Below are positions 1 to 7,778 of a stretch of DNA of 42,657 nt, in pieces. The notes under the pieces were generated by a model. That model saw only the letters and a list, made by a program, of their open reading frames with translations. It ran no database searches and was not told the origin of the DNA. The translations under genes were made by a program, and so were the position numbers. Each line of letters opens with the position of its first letter. Within the stretch, counting starts at the first letter, position 1. This DNA comes from Candidatus Hinthialibacter antarcticus (GTDB lineage: Bacteria > Hinthialibacterota > Hinthialibacteria > Hinthialibacterales > Hinthialibacteraceae), in contig JAVCCE010000033.1 in the NCBI GenBank assembly GCA_030765645.1, positions 1-42,657 on the forward strand, written 5' to 3'.

Positions 1-106
1 ACTCGTTTGTGGAATTATGGAGCATAGACCAAACGGATTTCAAATCGATTACAAGCAATGGAGCACCTAGTTCCTAAATTTTGAGACACTTACAACACTT
101 CTTCTT

Positions 107-427
107 TCAAACGTTGGGACAGTAGTGATCTTGAAGTAATTCTGAAATTTGTATTACAAGTGGAGTCAATAAATCTGTCTTTCCGTATTGCCATGGATTA
201 ATCCAAAGTGTTTGAGTTAAAATTTGAGAATGCTCTGATGAATTTATTTCTTTCTCAATTCTCTTTAATGTATCAGTTTTTCCATGCCCCCAAGGGCCTT
301 GAATAGATATAACTGATCCAGAGGGCAGGTTTGAAATCATATTGATGATGCTTTTTGCAAATTCATCATGACCTAAGGCATCATTTGGTAAACTAATTTC
401 ATTTGTCATTTTGTAATCTCGGTTCAT
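107..427 (-). pseudogene. Truncated KAP-family P-loop NTPase (N-terminal fragment)
   Basis: This 106-residue product has a clear Walker A motif (GPWGHGKT, residues 44-51) followed by a WINPWQYGKTDLL stretch (75-87). That stretch matches the conserved W-xx-WQY segment of KAP NTPases, which are usually several hundred residues long and often membrane-anchored. The frame stops right after this segment. Reading on in the other two frames towards position 1 gives only short stop-interrupted peptides, so a simple frameshift does not restore the protein within the window. The ATG lies 2 nt after the stop of the upstream membrane-protein gene; an internal ATG at codon 7 is an alternative start. Base composition is clearly more AT-rich than nearly all other genes here, which suggests horizontal acquisition. 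Walker B and sensor motifs are missing, so it is probably inactive. Confidence 0.7.
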
Positions 428-429
428 AC

Positions 430-1281
430 TTACATTTTCACCGCTTTGCCCGGGTAGTGGCTAACCATCAGCGGTTGGTCACCGAGGGCGGGGAAGTTTT
501 GCCCCGGCGCACTGGCTTCTTCGACCGCGCGCTCGACCTCTTCGTCGGTGAAGCCATAATCCAATGCGCGGCCTATATTGGCTGAAGGCAACATGCCGAT
601 ACGCGCTTTGTTGTCTTCATTACGGAACAAATAACAATGCAAGCGCTCTTTGCCGCCGATGTAGATTCCGACTTCGCGGTCAACGCTAACGTCCATCACA
701 TAGTCAATCATGTAACCCGGCGCTTCATCGCAGGGGACGCGCTTATGGATCAACAGATGAGCGCGGCTGCCGTCCGCCGCGTTCAGTCCAGTTACGAATA
801 ATGAAGATTCAGGGAAATATCTGAGAAATTGTTTCGCCCGTTCTGATTCCAAGCCAATTTGATAAACCGACTCTGGATCGATTCTGCTTTCAGTAATGCG
901 AACCCGCAACCGGAATTGGTCGATGATTGGGATGAACAACCCCGCGATCAGGGCGACCACAACAGTTGAGAGAAACGGCGTCGCCAAAAAGAAATAAGGA
1001 ACCACAAATAAGATAATGGTCATGGCGGCGGCGGAGACCCAACGGTCTTTCGTTTCCGCCGCCAGGGTTTTCTTCTCCCAATTGAGGAGCAGGTCAATCG
1101 GCCACCAGAAAAATACAAATCCCAGCGCGGTAAAATAAAATTTATAGATCAAACTGGGGTATTTTGAATATTCAGCGGGAATAATCACCGGGTCGGTGTT
1201 ATTTAACAAAAAAATCAGCAAAGTAAAAGCGGTTGAACACGCTAAAAAGATCAGCGTTCCATTGGGTGAAAGTCGAACCAT
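430..1281 (-). CDS. Membrane protein of unknown function
   Basis: The product is 283 residues. The first 140 or so residues hold about four hydrophobic segments, around residues 9-27, 46-66, 84-102 and 103-121. A soluble C-terminal half follows, rich in charged residues and without a motif I recognise. The topology suggests an inner-membrane protein with a cytoplasmic C-terminal domain. The start is supported by a GAGG Shine-Dalgarno about 6 nt upstream (1285-1290). It is followed after 2 nt by the truncated KAP-type NTPase, so the two may once have been an operon. Its composition is closer to the rest of the window than the KAP fragment. I cannot assign a function. Confidence 0.7.
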   Translation of the reverse strand: MVRLSPNGTLIFLACSTAFTLLIFLLNNTDPVIIPAEYSKYPSLIYKFYFTALGFVFFWWPIDLLLNWEKKTLAAETKDRWVSAAAMTIILFVVPYFFLATPFLSTVVVALIAGLFIPIIDQFRLRVRITESRIDPESVYQIGLESERAKQFLRYFPESSLFVTGLNAADGSRAHLLIHKRVPCDEAPGYMIDYVMDVSVDREVGIYIGGKERLHCYLFRNEDNKARIGMLPSANIGRALDYGFTDEEVERAVEEASAPGQNFPALGDQPLMVSHYPGKAVKM

Positions 1282-1373
1282 CTTGACCTCATCGCGCTTT
1301 GTGGAATTATTGAATGCGTAATACTGACTCTTGGCTATGATATTAACACAACAACAGGTGGGACCGTCAATTC

Positions 1374-2660
1374 ATGAATGACAATAATTGGAACAATCGG
1401 TTTTCTCAATGCGGTCAAAGAACGGCGGCGCCGGAGATCAGCTGGCTGATGGCGCAAGCGCTGGAAACGCCGGGATTGATTTCACTTGCGGCGGGATTTG
1501 TCGATCAGGAGTCGCTGCCGCACAATGTCGTTTCGAGCGAAGTCGGTGAGATTTTAAATGAACCGGTCCGTGGACGCGCCATGTTGCAATACGGCACCAC
1601 TCAAGGGGACGACGGCTTGCGGCGCATGTTGCAGGAGCGGCTGCTTGAAGAAGGCGTTGTGCATCCAAACGCGCCAATTGACGCGTCGCACTTTATATTG
1701 GGTTCCGGCTCGCAGCAAATTCTCTATCTGTTGGCGGAAGCGCTGCTGGATGAAGGCGATATTGTTTTGATGGAAGCGCCGACCTATTTTGTCGTGCTGG
1801 GCGCGATGCAGACGCGCGGCGCTCAGACCATCGGCATTGATATCGACGAAGGCGGCTTGGTTCCTGAAAAATTAGAGCAAACATTGCAGCGTCTCGAAAG
1901 CGAAGGCGCCTTGGACCGCGTGAAGATGTTGTATTGCATGACCTATGCGGGCAATCCTCACGGCGTGACCTTGCGGGAAGAGCGCCGTCCGCAAATATTA
2001 AATATTCTTCGGAAATACCGTGAGCGCGGGTATCCAATCCTCTTGTTAGAAGACGCCGCCTATCGTCGGCTGAATTTTTCGACGCCGCCTCCACCGGTCA
2101 AGTCGCTGGACGAAGACAACGATCTGGTGCTCTATACCGAATCATTCTCCAAGTCGCTTTCGCCGGGGCTGCGGCTCGGTTTTGGCGTCGGCCCGAAGGA
2201 GATCATCGACAAATTGATCCACCTTAAAGGCAACCACGATTTTGGCAGCAGCAATGTGAGCCAGACCATCTTAAAACGCATTCTTGCGGTCGGCGCGTTT
2301 GACCGCCATGTTGCGTTACTTCGTTCGGTGTATCAAAAGAAATGCGACATTGCGCTTGATGTATTGATGGACGCAATGCCGCAGGGGGCTCATCTGCCTC
2401 ATCCCGACGGCGGGTTTTATATCTGGGCGACTTTGCCGGAAGAGTATGATACGGGAGCGAAAGCGCCAATTTTCCAGGCGGCGATCCAGTCGAAAGTTTT
2501 ATATGTTCCGGGAGCGTTATGTTTTTCGCCTGACCGTCCTGAATCCGCCCGGTCGTCAACGATGAGAATCTCGTATGGGCAAATCGGGGAAGACGAATTA
2601 CGCGAAGGTTGCGAACGCCTGGCGGGCGTATTGGCGCAATTTGCCAGCGCCGCCCGGTAA
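1374..2660 (+). CDS. PLP-dependent aminotransferase, class I/II (2-aminoadipate / MocR-type fold)
   Basis: This 428-residue protein has the fold-type I aminotransferase layout. A glycine-rich cofactor region (GSGSQQILYLLAEALLDEGD) is followed by EAPTY, by YAGNPHG in the substrate and PLP-ring region, by the aspartate-containing LEDAAY, and by the Schiff-base lysine motif SFSKSLSPGLRLGF. The length and the GSGSQQ / SFSKSLSPGLR motifs are typical of the LysN / aromatic aminotransferase group related to MocR catalytic domains. There is no N-terminal GntR domain, so it is an enzyme and not a MocR regulator. An AGGTGG sequence lies about 11 nt before the ATG. The next gene begins 16 nt after its stop, behind a strong ribosome-binding site, so both are probably co-transcribed. 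The substrate cannot be told from sequence; 2-aminoadipate or an aromatic/branched amino acid are the main candidates. Confidence 0.88.
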   Translation: MNDNNWNNRFSQCGQRTAAPEISWLMAQALETPGLISLAAGFVDQESLPHNVVSSEVGEILNEPVRGRAMLQYGTTQGDDGLRRMLQERLLEEGVVHPNAPIDASHFILGSGSQQILYLLAEALLDEGDIVLMEAPTYFVVLGAMQTRGAQTIGIDIDEGGLVPEKLEQTLQRLESEGALDRVKMLYCMTYAGNPHGVTLREERRPQILNILRKYRERGYPILLLEDAAYRRLNFSTPPPPVKSLDEDNDLVLYTESFSKSLSPGLRLGFGVGPKEIIDKLIHLKGNHDFGSSNVSQTILKRILAVGAFDRHVALLRSVYQKKCDIALDVLMDAMPQGAHLPHPDGGFYIWATLPEEYDTGAKAPIFQAAIQSKVLYVPGALCFSPDRPESARSSTMRISYGQIGEDELREGCERLAGVLAQFASAAR

Positions 2661-2662
2661 AT

Positions 2663-2668
2663 GAGGAG
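2663..2668 (+). promoter_or_regulatory. Ribosome-binding site that fixes a TTG start
   Basis: GAGGAG lies 8 nt before the TTG at 2677 and 2 nt after the stop of the aminotransferase gene. It supports TTG as the true initiation codon of the 140-residue protein. Confidence 0.7.
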
Positions 2669-2676
2669 AACAGACA

Positions 2677-3099
2677 TTGCCCTTTGATGTGACAGATACG
2701 GTATTGATCGTTGTCGGGTCGGAGTTGGTTCCTGAAGAAAAAGACCGGCCGCTTGCCTATCAACTCAAGCAAGCGATGGACAAATTTGGCGATAACCGCT
2801 TTCAAAAAGCCGTTGTCGTCTCTGACCACTGGTTTCTGGACAACCCGATTTTTCAGGCCTGCCCCAGCATTATCCTGGGGGGAGCAGGCGTAAATAAAGC
2901 GGCGGCGGAGTCGTTTAACCGCATCCCGTTGGTATGGACGGGCGGGGAACGCGCGTTTGTTCATTTCTCGCTCAGTGACGGCGAAGCCAAAGCCGCCATC
3001 TGGGGGCTGGATGAACGAGGCACAACCGAAGCGCTCAACGCCTTTATCTCCGACGGATACATGGAGCAGTTCGTCGCCCGCATCTGGAAACGCGTATAA
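2677..3099 (+). CDS. Conserved-looking small protein of unknown function, TTG start
   Basis: The product is 140 residues and appears soluble. It alternates hydrophobic strands and helices (TVLIVVGSEL, AVVVSDHW, SIILGGAGVN, IPLVWTGGE), suggesting an alpha/beta sandwich with a glycine-rich loop at about residues 67-72. No family motif is recognised. The TTG start is decided by a strong Shine-Dalgarno (GAGGAG) 8 nt upstream; no in-frame ATG fits the ribosome-binding site. It directly follows the aminotransferase gene, with the Shine-Dalgarno beginning 2 nt after that stop, so translation is likely coupled. The context suggests a role next to the aminotransferase, but this is only inference. Confidence 0.75.
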   Translation: MPFDVTDTVLIVVGSELVPEEKDRPLAYQLKQAMDKFGDNRFQKAVVVSDHWFLDNPIFQACPSIILGGAGVNKAAAESFNRIPLVWTGGERAFVHFSLSDGEAKAAIWGLDERGTTEALNAFISDGYMEQFVARIWKRV

Positions 3100-3317
3100 T
3101 TCAATCGGAAGACGGTGTTTTATGAGAGAATTGTGAGAAAGGGCCTGCGGTATTCTCCCTGCCTTACGATTTAGGGCGCCGACGTGTAATATAGTAGTTC
3201 AGGGAATCGTCTCAAAAAGCATTAAACCCCTACGTACATACATATAAAGTTGCGCCAACCGATCTCAAAAAAGGCGCTCTATCAAACCAGCGTGTGAAAT
3301 CACACAGGAGGAACAAA

Positions 3318-4313
3318 ATGTCTGTAAAAATTGGAATTAACGGATTCGGACGCATAGGCCGCTTGGTCGCGCGCGCCGCACTTGCCAAAGGCGGCATCGA
3401 AATTGTCGGTATCAACGATTTGACCGACTCCAAAACATTGGCCCATTTGTTCAAGTACGACTCGATTCACGGCCTGTATCAAGGCGACGTCAAAGATGAA
3501 GGCGGCGCGATTTCTGTTGACGGCGTCAAGATTCCTGTTTCCGCCGAAAGAGACCCGGGCAACTTGCCTTGGGCGAAATTGGGCGCGGAAATCGTTATCG
3601 AATCAACTGGTATCTTCACCGCTCGCGAAAAAGCCGCTTTGCACATGAAAGCCGGCGCCAAGAAAGTCATCATCAGCGCTCCGTCAAAAGACGCTGACGT
3701 GACCGTTGTTTTCGGCGTGAATGACGATGACTATGTCGCAGCGAAGCACGACGTTCTTTCAAACGCTTCCTGCACAACCAACTGCCTGGCCCCCGTCGCC
3801 AAAGTCATCCATGACAACTGGGGAATCAAACGCGGTTTGATGACCACCATCCACTCATACACCAACGATCAGCGCATTCTCGACTTCCCTCACGAAGATT
3901 TGCGCCGCGCCCGCGCCGCCGCGATGAGCATGATCCCGACCAAGACCGGCGCCGCTGCTGCAATCGGCCTGGTTATGCCTGACTTGAAGGGCAAGATGGA
4001 CGGCTTCGCGATTCGCGTCCCGACCCCGAACGTATCCGTGGTCGACTTGAGCGCCGAATTGGGCAAGTCTACGACTGTTGAAGAAATTAACGCTGCGATC
4101 AAAGCCGCTGCGGATGGCCCCATGAAGGGCGTCTTGCAGTACGTCGAAGACCCATTGGTTTCCGTCGACTTCGTCGGCAATCCTCATTCCTCCTGCTTCG
4201 ACCCGGGCTACACTCGCGTCATGGAAGGCAACTTCATCAAAATTCTTTCCTGGTATGACAACGAATGGGGCTTCTCAAACCGCGTCATCGACTTGATTAA
4301 CAAAATCGCCTAA
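3318..4313 (+). CDS. gap: Glyceraldehyde-3-phosphate dehydrogenase, type I
   Basis: This is the glycolytic, NAD-dependent enzyme that converts glyceraldehyde 3-phosphate and phosphate to 1,3-bisphosphoglycerate. The 331-residue length is normal. The N-terminus shows the Rossmann motif [10 protein letters not shown], then INDL for NAD binding. The catalytic cysteine is Cys152 in [12 protein letters not shown], and the C-terminal [12 protein letters not shown] motif is intact. The start at 3318 is chosen because AGGAGG lies 6 nt upstream; an upstream in-frame ATG at 3294 would add eight residues and lies before the ribosome-binding site. It is followed by a strong hairpin terminator and then by pgk and secG, a common bacterial gene order. 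The 218 bp upstream has no other gene; TATAGT at 3190-3195 is a possible but weak -10 element. Confidence 0.98.
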   Translation: MSVKIGINGFGRIGRLVARAALAKGGIEIVGINDLTDSKTLAHLFKYDSIHGLYQGDVKDEGGAISVDGVKIPVSAERDPGNLPWAKLGAEIVIESTGIFTAREKAALHMKAGAKKVIISAPSKDADVTVVFGVNDDDYVAAKHDVLSNASCTTNCLAPVAKVIHDNWGIKRGLMTTIHSYTNDQRILDFPHEDLRRARAAAMSMIPTKTGAAAAIGLVMPDLKGKMDGFAIRVPTPNVSVVDLSAELGKSTTVEEINAAIKAAADGPMKGVLQYVEDPLVSVDFVGNPHSSCFDPGYTRVMEGNFIKILSWYDNEWGFSNRVIDLINKIA

Positions 4314-4337
4314 GCGGTTTTTCCATAACAACCATTT

Positions 4338-4369
4338 ACGGGGCCGTCTCTTTGGGGCGGCCCCGTTTT
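4338..4369 (+). terminator. Intrinsic terminator after gap
   Basis: A perfect 9-bp GC-rich stem (ACGGGGCCG at 4338-4346 pairing with CGGCCCCGT at 4358-4366) with an 11-nt loop runs into a short T-tract (4366-4369). It lies between gap and pgk, so pgk may have its own promoter or depend on read-through. Confidence 0.85.
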
Positions 4370-4424
4370 CCCGGTTGGGCCTCGGGGGAGCGCCCGCCAA
4401 GTCAATCACAACAAGGATCGAACC

Positions 4425-5612
4425 ATGAAGAAAAAAACTATTGATGATATCAATCCCCAAGGCAAGCGGGTCTTAGTGCGGGTCGATTTCAACGTCCCGC
4501 TCGACGACAAATGCAACGTGACAGATGACACCCGCATTCGCGCCGCGTTGCCCACCATTCAGGCGCTGATTGACAAAGGCGCGCGCGTAATTTTGATGTC
4601 TCACCTGGGGCGCCCCAAAGGCCAGGTGAAAGAAGAATTCCGTTTGAAACCCGCTGGCGACAAACTCGCTGAATTGCTTGGTAAGCCGGTCAAATCGCTG
4701 ACCGAATGCGTCGGCGCTGCTGTTAAGGCCGAAGTGGACGCCATGAGCGACGGCGACGTTGTGTTGCTGGAGAACCTGCGTTTTCATGCCGAAGAAGAAG
4801 GCAATGACGAAGGCTTCTGCAAGCAACTAGCCGAACTGGGCGACCTGTACGTCAACGATGCGTTTGGTACGGCCCACCGCGCTCACGCTTCGACCGAAGG
4901 CGTAACCCGCTTTTTTGACACCAATGTAGCGGGCTATTTGATGAAAAAAGAGATTGATTATCTCGTCTCAACGCTCGATAGCCCGGCGCGTCCGTTTATC
5001 GCGATTTTGGGCGGGCTGAAAATCTCCGGCAAGATTGACGTGATCCAGAACCTGCTAGACAAAGTCGATGCAATCATGATCGGCGGCGCGATGGCGTATA
5101 CGTTGCTGAAAGTAAAAGGCGTAGAAGTCGGCGACTCCATTGTCGAAACCGAAAAACTGGATGTTGCCAAAAACGTCATCAAGGCGGTCGAAGAAAAAGG
5201 CGTGAAGTTTCTGTTGCCGTGCGATCACAAAGCGGCGGCGGAAGTCAGCGACGGCGTCGAACCGCAAACCATCAACGAAGAAAACATCCCCGCTGGCTTG
5301 AAGGGCATCGACATTGGCCCGGCCACGGTTGAAGCCTTTAAGAAAGAAATTGCCGCAGCGAAGACGATTGTTTGGAACGGCCCGATGGGCGTGTTTGAGA
5401 TTCCCGCATTCGCTGAAGGCACCATGCAGATTGCGAACGCGGTGGCTGATTCGGATTCCGTTTCCATTGTTGGCGGCGGCGATTCGGTCTCAGCGGTTCA
5501 CAAAGCGGGCGTTAGCGATAAAATTACGCATATTAGCACGGGCGGCGGCGCCTCGCTTGAACTCTTGGAAGGCAAAGAACTTCCAGGCTTGGCCGCGCTT
5601 TCCGATGTATAA
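4425..5612 (+). CDS. pgk: Phosphoglycerate kinase
   Basis: This is the glycolytic kinase that transfers phosphate between 1,3-bisphosphoglycerate and ADP. It has 395 residues, the usual bacterial length. Family motifs are clear: RVLVRVDFNVPLD near the N-terminus, LMSHLGRPKG, LLENLRFH, NDAFGTAHRAHAS, the hinge-region AILGGLKISGKI, and the C-terminal nucleotide-binding WNGPMGVFE and GGGDSVSAV with STGGGASLELLEG. The start has AAGGAT 6 nt upstream. It sits between gap and secG. secG begins 15 nt after its stop, so pgk and secG are very likely on one transcript. Confidence 0.98.
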   Translation: MKKKTIDDINPQGKRVLVRVDFNVPLDDKCNVTDDTRIRAALPTIQALIDKGARVILMSHLGRPKGQVKEEFRLKPAGDKLAELLGKPVKSLTECVGAAVKAEVDAMSDGDVVLLENLRFHAEEEGNDEGFCKQLAELGDLYVNDAFGTAHRAHASTEGVTRFFDTNVAGYLMKKEIDYLVSTLDSPARPFIAILGGLKISGKIDVIQNLLDKVDAIMIGGAMAYTLLKVKGVEVGDSIVETEKLDVAKNVIKAVEEKGVKFLLPCDHKAAAEVSDGVEPQTINEENIPAGLKGIDIGPATVEAFKKEIAAAKTIVWNGPMGVFEIPAFAEGTMQIANAVADSDSVSIVGGGDSVSAVHKAGVSDKITHISTGGGASLELLEGKELPGLAALSDV

Positions 5613-5627
5613 CGAGGAGCCAAACGC

Positions 5628-5999
5628 ATGTTTTATCTCTTAAGTCTTTTGCAGTTATTTGTCTGCGTCGCATTGATCTTTTTTGTTTTGATCCAATCCA
5701 ATAAAGGCATGGGTCTGGCTGGCGCATTCGGGTCCGTCGGCGGCAGCGACAGCGTGTTCGCGTCGGGCGGGATGAATATCCTGGTCAAGATTACGATTGG
5801 CTTGGCGGTGGTATTTGCGCTGAATAGTCTCGCACTGACTATCATCACGCCTCCAGGCGGTCAGAGAAGCCTGCTAGATGACGACGCCAATATCGTCGGC
5901 CCCGCGCTTAGTGAGTTAGTTGAACAGTCGCAAAGCGGCGGCGAGACGACATTGCCTGCGCAAGGCGGCGACGTTGAACAAGCCGCTCCACAAGAATAA
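5628..5999 (+). CDS. secG: Preprotein translocase subunit SecG
   Basis: This is a small subunit of the SecYEG protein-export channel in the inner membrane. The 123-residue protein has two hydrophobic segments, at about residues 3-22 and 50-72, separated by the glycine-rich loop QSNKGMGLAGAFG ending in a GGSDSVF motif. That order (LIQSNKGxGL, then G..SVF) is typical of SecG. The C-terminal tail is longer and more acidic than in short SecG proteins, and rich in Gln and Glu. A GAGGAG ribosome-binding site precedes the ATG. The gap-pgk-secG order is widespread in bacteria and supports the call. Confidence 0.93.
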   Translation: MFYLLSLLQLFVCVALIFFVLIQSNKGMGLAGAFGSVGGSDSVFASGGMNILVKITIGLAVVFALNSLALTIITPPGGQRSLLDDDANIVGPALSELVEQSQSGGETTLPAQGGDVEQAAPQE

Positions 6000-6024
6000 G
6001 AGCATACCAAATTTTGTTTTACCC

Positions 6025-6053
6025 AACGGCCTGGAATTTTCCAGGCCGTTTTT
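6025..6053 (+). terminator. Intrinsic terminator after secG
   Basis: A perfect 10-bp stem (AACGGCCTGG at 6025-6034 with CCAGGCCGTT at 6041-6050), a 6-nt AATTTT loop and a T-run form a textbook terminator 25 nt after the secG stop. It closes the glycolysis-secretion unit. Confidence 0.92.
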
Positions 6054-6137
6054 GTTTGGTCAAATACAATTCTTAAAGGCTTGGCGTTGTGTCGGAATGC
6101 GCTAGCATCAGGTATCAGAAAGCATATCTCATTCGTG

Positions 6138-6155
6138 GTATTGCGAGCGAAGCGA
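6138..6155. repeat. REP-like fragment, left part
   Basis: The stretch ATTGCGAGCGAAGCGAG resembles the half-palindrome found in many REP-type intergenic repeats. A matching piece in the opposite sense (CGCTTTGCTCGCAATGACG) occurs at 28218-28236. At 6291-6302 the sequence CTCGCGATGACA resembles the other end of such an element. This suggests that the 83-bp palindrome at 6156-6238 lies inside an older REP-like unit. Confidence 0.45.
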
Positions 6156-6238
6156 GGGGAGGGCGAGTCTCCCGACGAGCCGCGTATAATTGAAACGCTT
6201 TCTGTCAATCGCGGCTCACCAGGAGGTTCGCCCTCCCC
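6156..6238. repeat. Family B palindromic repeat, copy 1 (83 bp)
   Basis: Two long imperfect arms face each other. Arm 6156-6184 begins GGGGAGGGCG and ends GAGCCGCG. Arm 6210-6238 begins CGCGGCTC and ends CGCCCTCCCC. A second copy of exactly the same length is at 35873-35955, and a right half-copy is at 27889-27917. The small internal differences between arms fall at unpaired bulges (AGT / CGA against ACCA / GTT). No ORF spans it. Confidence 0.8.
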
Positions 6239-6332
6239 ACATTATTAGATCGCCGCGTCGTCCTAAAGAGCCTGCCTGCGGCAGCCAGGCGCCTCGCGAT
6301 GACATACAAGTCGAGTATATTTATTGTATTCT

Positions 6333-7502
6333 ATGAACCAGAAATCAAAAAAAATCAAAATTGTCCGCATCATCGCCCGGCTCAATGTCGGCGGGCCTGC
6401 GATTCATGTCATCTTATTGACGCATGGTCTTGATTCCGAAAAATTTGAAACCGTCCTGGTCAGCGGGGTTGAGGCGCCCGAAGAAGGCGACATGCACCAC
6501 CTCGCCGAAGAGAAGGGCGTGAAGCCGTTTATCATCCCCAACCTGGGGCGCGAGTTAAACCCGTGGCGCGACATCAATACGCTGTGGCGCCTCTACAAAC
6601 TCATCCGCCGGGAAAAGCCTGACATCGTTCACACTCACACTGCTAAAGCGGGATCGGTGGGGCGCGTCGCCGCATTGCTGGCGGGCGTCCCGGTGATTAT
6701 TCACACGTTTCATGGGCATGTGCTGCATGGCTATTTTGGGAAATTGAAGACGGCGTTCTTTCGCGGCGTCGAGCGATTTCTGGCGGCGCGCAGCAGCAAA
6801 GTGATCGCCGTCAGCGAGAAGGTGCGGCAGGACTTATTGCAATACCGCGTCGGCGACGAAGACAAAGTTATCAAGATTCCACTTGGGCTGGAACTCGAAC
6901 CGTTTCGTCATCCCGCGCCGGATGCGCGGCAGCGGCTGCGTAGCGAATGGGGGCTTTCCGACAGCGATTTTGCGATCGGCATGGTGGCGCGCATGGTTCC
7001 CATTAAACGCCATGAAGATTTGTTCCGGGCGATTCCTGCTGTAATCGAGAAACACCCGAATACATACTTCATTATTATCGGCGACGGAGAATTACGTCCT
7101 GAGTTGGAAGCGCTGGCGGACAAATTAGGAATCACTCATCGTTTGGTATTTACTGGTTTCCGCGACGACCGGGCGGATGTGTATTCCGCCGTTGATCTGG
7201 TTGCGTTGACTTCGGGCAATGAGGGGTTGCCAGTGGCGGTCATTGAGGCGCTGTCGGCTGGAAAGTCTGTCATGGCGACGCGAGTGGGCGGCGTACCGGA
7301 GTTGATTGAAGACGGCGTGACGGGATTTATTGCCGAGCCGTATAATCCCGCCTCGATTGCAGACGGCTTTCTTCGTGCATTAAAAGACCCTGCCGCGACC
7401 GCCGAGATGGGACGCCGCGCTCAGGACGATGCGATCCGTAAGTATTCGATTTCACGCTTGATTGGTGATCTTGAACTGCTTTATCATTCACTGTTGAAAT
7501 AA
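6333..7502 (+). CDS. Glycosyltransferase family 4 (GT-B fold)
   Basis: This enzyme is predicted to transfer a sugar from a nucleotide donor in the cytoplasm, for example in capsule, LPS or glycoconjugate synthesis. It has 389 residues. The N-terminal acceptor domain shows the loop ARLNVGGPAIHV (residues 15-26), HTHTAKAGSVGR (100-111) and HTFHGHVLHG. The C-terminal donor domain has GMVARMVPIKRHEDL with Arg220 and Lys225 as likely phosphate ligands, and the GT4 EX7E motif (Glu297 and Glu305 in NEGLPVAVIEALSAG). The ATG at 6333 is chosen over the TTG at 6324. No clear Shine-Dalgarno is visible for either, so the start is uncertain. It is a single gene between the secG terminator and a repeat cluster, so the context does not reveal its substrate. 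Confidence 0.9.
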   Translation: MNQKSKKIKIVRIIARLNVGGPAIHVILLTHGLDSEKFETVLVSGVEAPEEGDMHHLAEEKGVKPFIIPNLGRELNPWRDINTLWRLYKLIRREKPDIVHTHTAKAGSVGRVAALLAGVPVIIHTFHGHVLHGYFGKLKTAFFRGVERFLAARSSKVIAVSEKVRQDLLQYRVGDEDKVIKIPLGLELEPFRHPAPDARQRLRSEWGLSDSDFAIGMVARMVPIKRHEDLFRAIPAVIEKHPNTYFIIIGDGELRPELEALADKLGITHRLVFTGFRDDRADVYSAVDLVALTSGNEGLPVAVIEALSAGKSVMATRVGGVPELIEDGVTGFIAEPYNPASIADGFLRALKDPAATAEMGRRAQDDAIRKYSISRLIGDLELLYHSLLK

Positions 7503-7504
7503 GA

Positions 7505-7593
7505 GGCAAGACTTGGGTGAGTCTCTCTTCGCTTCAGTGCAGGCTTTCAGGCCCTGTTCACAGGCGCTCAGATAGGCTCCCCCAAGCCTTGCC
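7505..7593. repeat. Family A nested-hairpin repeat, copy 1
   Basis: The outer stem is GGCAAG-A-CTTGGG (7505-7517) with CCCAAG-C-CTTGCC (7581-7593). It encloses CTCTCTTCGCTTC and an inner stem-loop around GGCTTTCAGGCC, then CACAGGCGCT. It starts two bases after the stop of the GT4 gene. Related copies are at 14081-14163, 27691-27776, 34647-34736 and, in part, 35815-35855. Confidence 0.8.
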
Positions 7594-7655
7594 GTTCTTT
7601 GATCGATGGTAGAAAATTAAATTTGTGGTGTAAGAATCCACTCTGCAAAACTTAG

Positions 7656-7730
7656 TAGGGGCGCAGTGCGCTGCGCCCGAATCCCCCCTGGCGCCTGCTG
7701 CGCCTCCCCCCCCCTTAAAAAAAGGGGGCT
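7656..7730. repeat. Family C repeat, copy 1
   Basis: The element starts TAGGGGCGCA with a GCGCA/TGCGC hairpin (GGGCGCAGTGCGCTGCGCCC). It continues GAATCCCCCC.TGGCGCCT and ends with the inverted CCCCCTTAAAAAAAGGGGG. The same order is seen at 33616-33690 and, reversed and partial, at 42401-42450. Confidence 0.75.
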
Positions 7731-7778
7731 ATTTCACCGAGTTTAGAAGTAGAGAGAAAAACGCAGGAGATACATGCC

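Noticed and set aside
106-107. Frameshift rescue of the KAP fragment in positions 1-106
   Set aside because: The two other frames give stops within a few codons and no KAP-like residues. The truncation may still be due to an event beyond the window edge.
403-585. Short plus-strand open frames opposite the membrane protein and many similar ones across the window
   Set aside because: They overlap well-supported genes on the other strand, lack ribosome-binding sites and show no family motifs.
6-1310. 13-bp direct repeat TTTGTGGAATTAT at 6-18 and 1298-1310 around the KAP/membrane-protein pair
   Set aside because: A match of this size is expected by chance in a window this long; no inverted ends or integrase support an attachment site.
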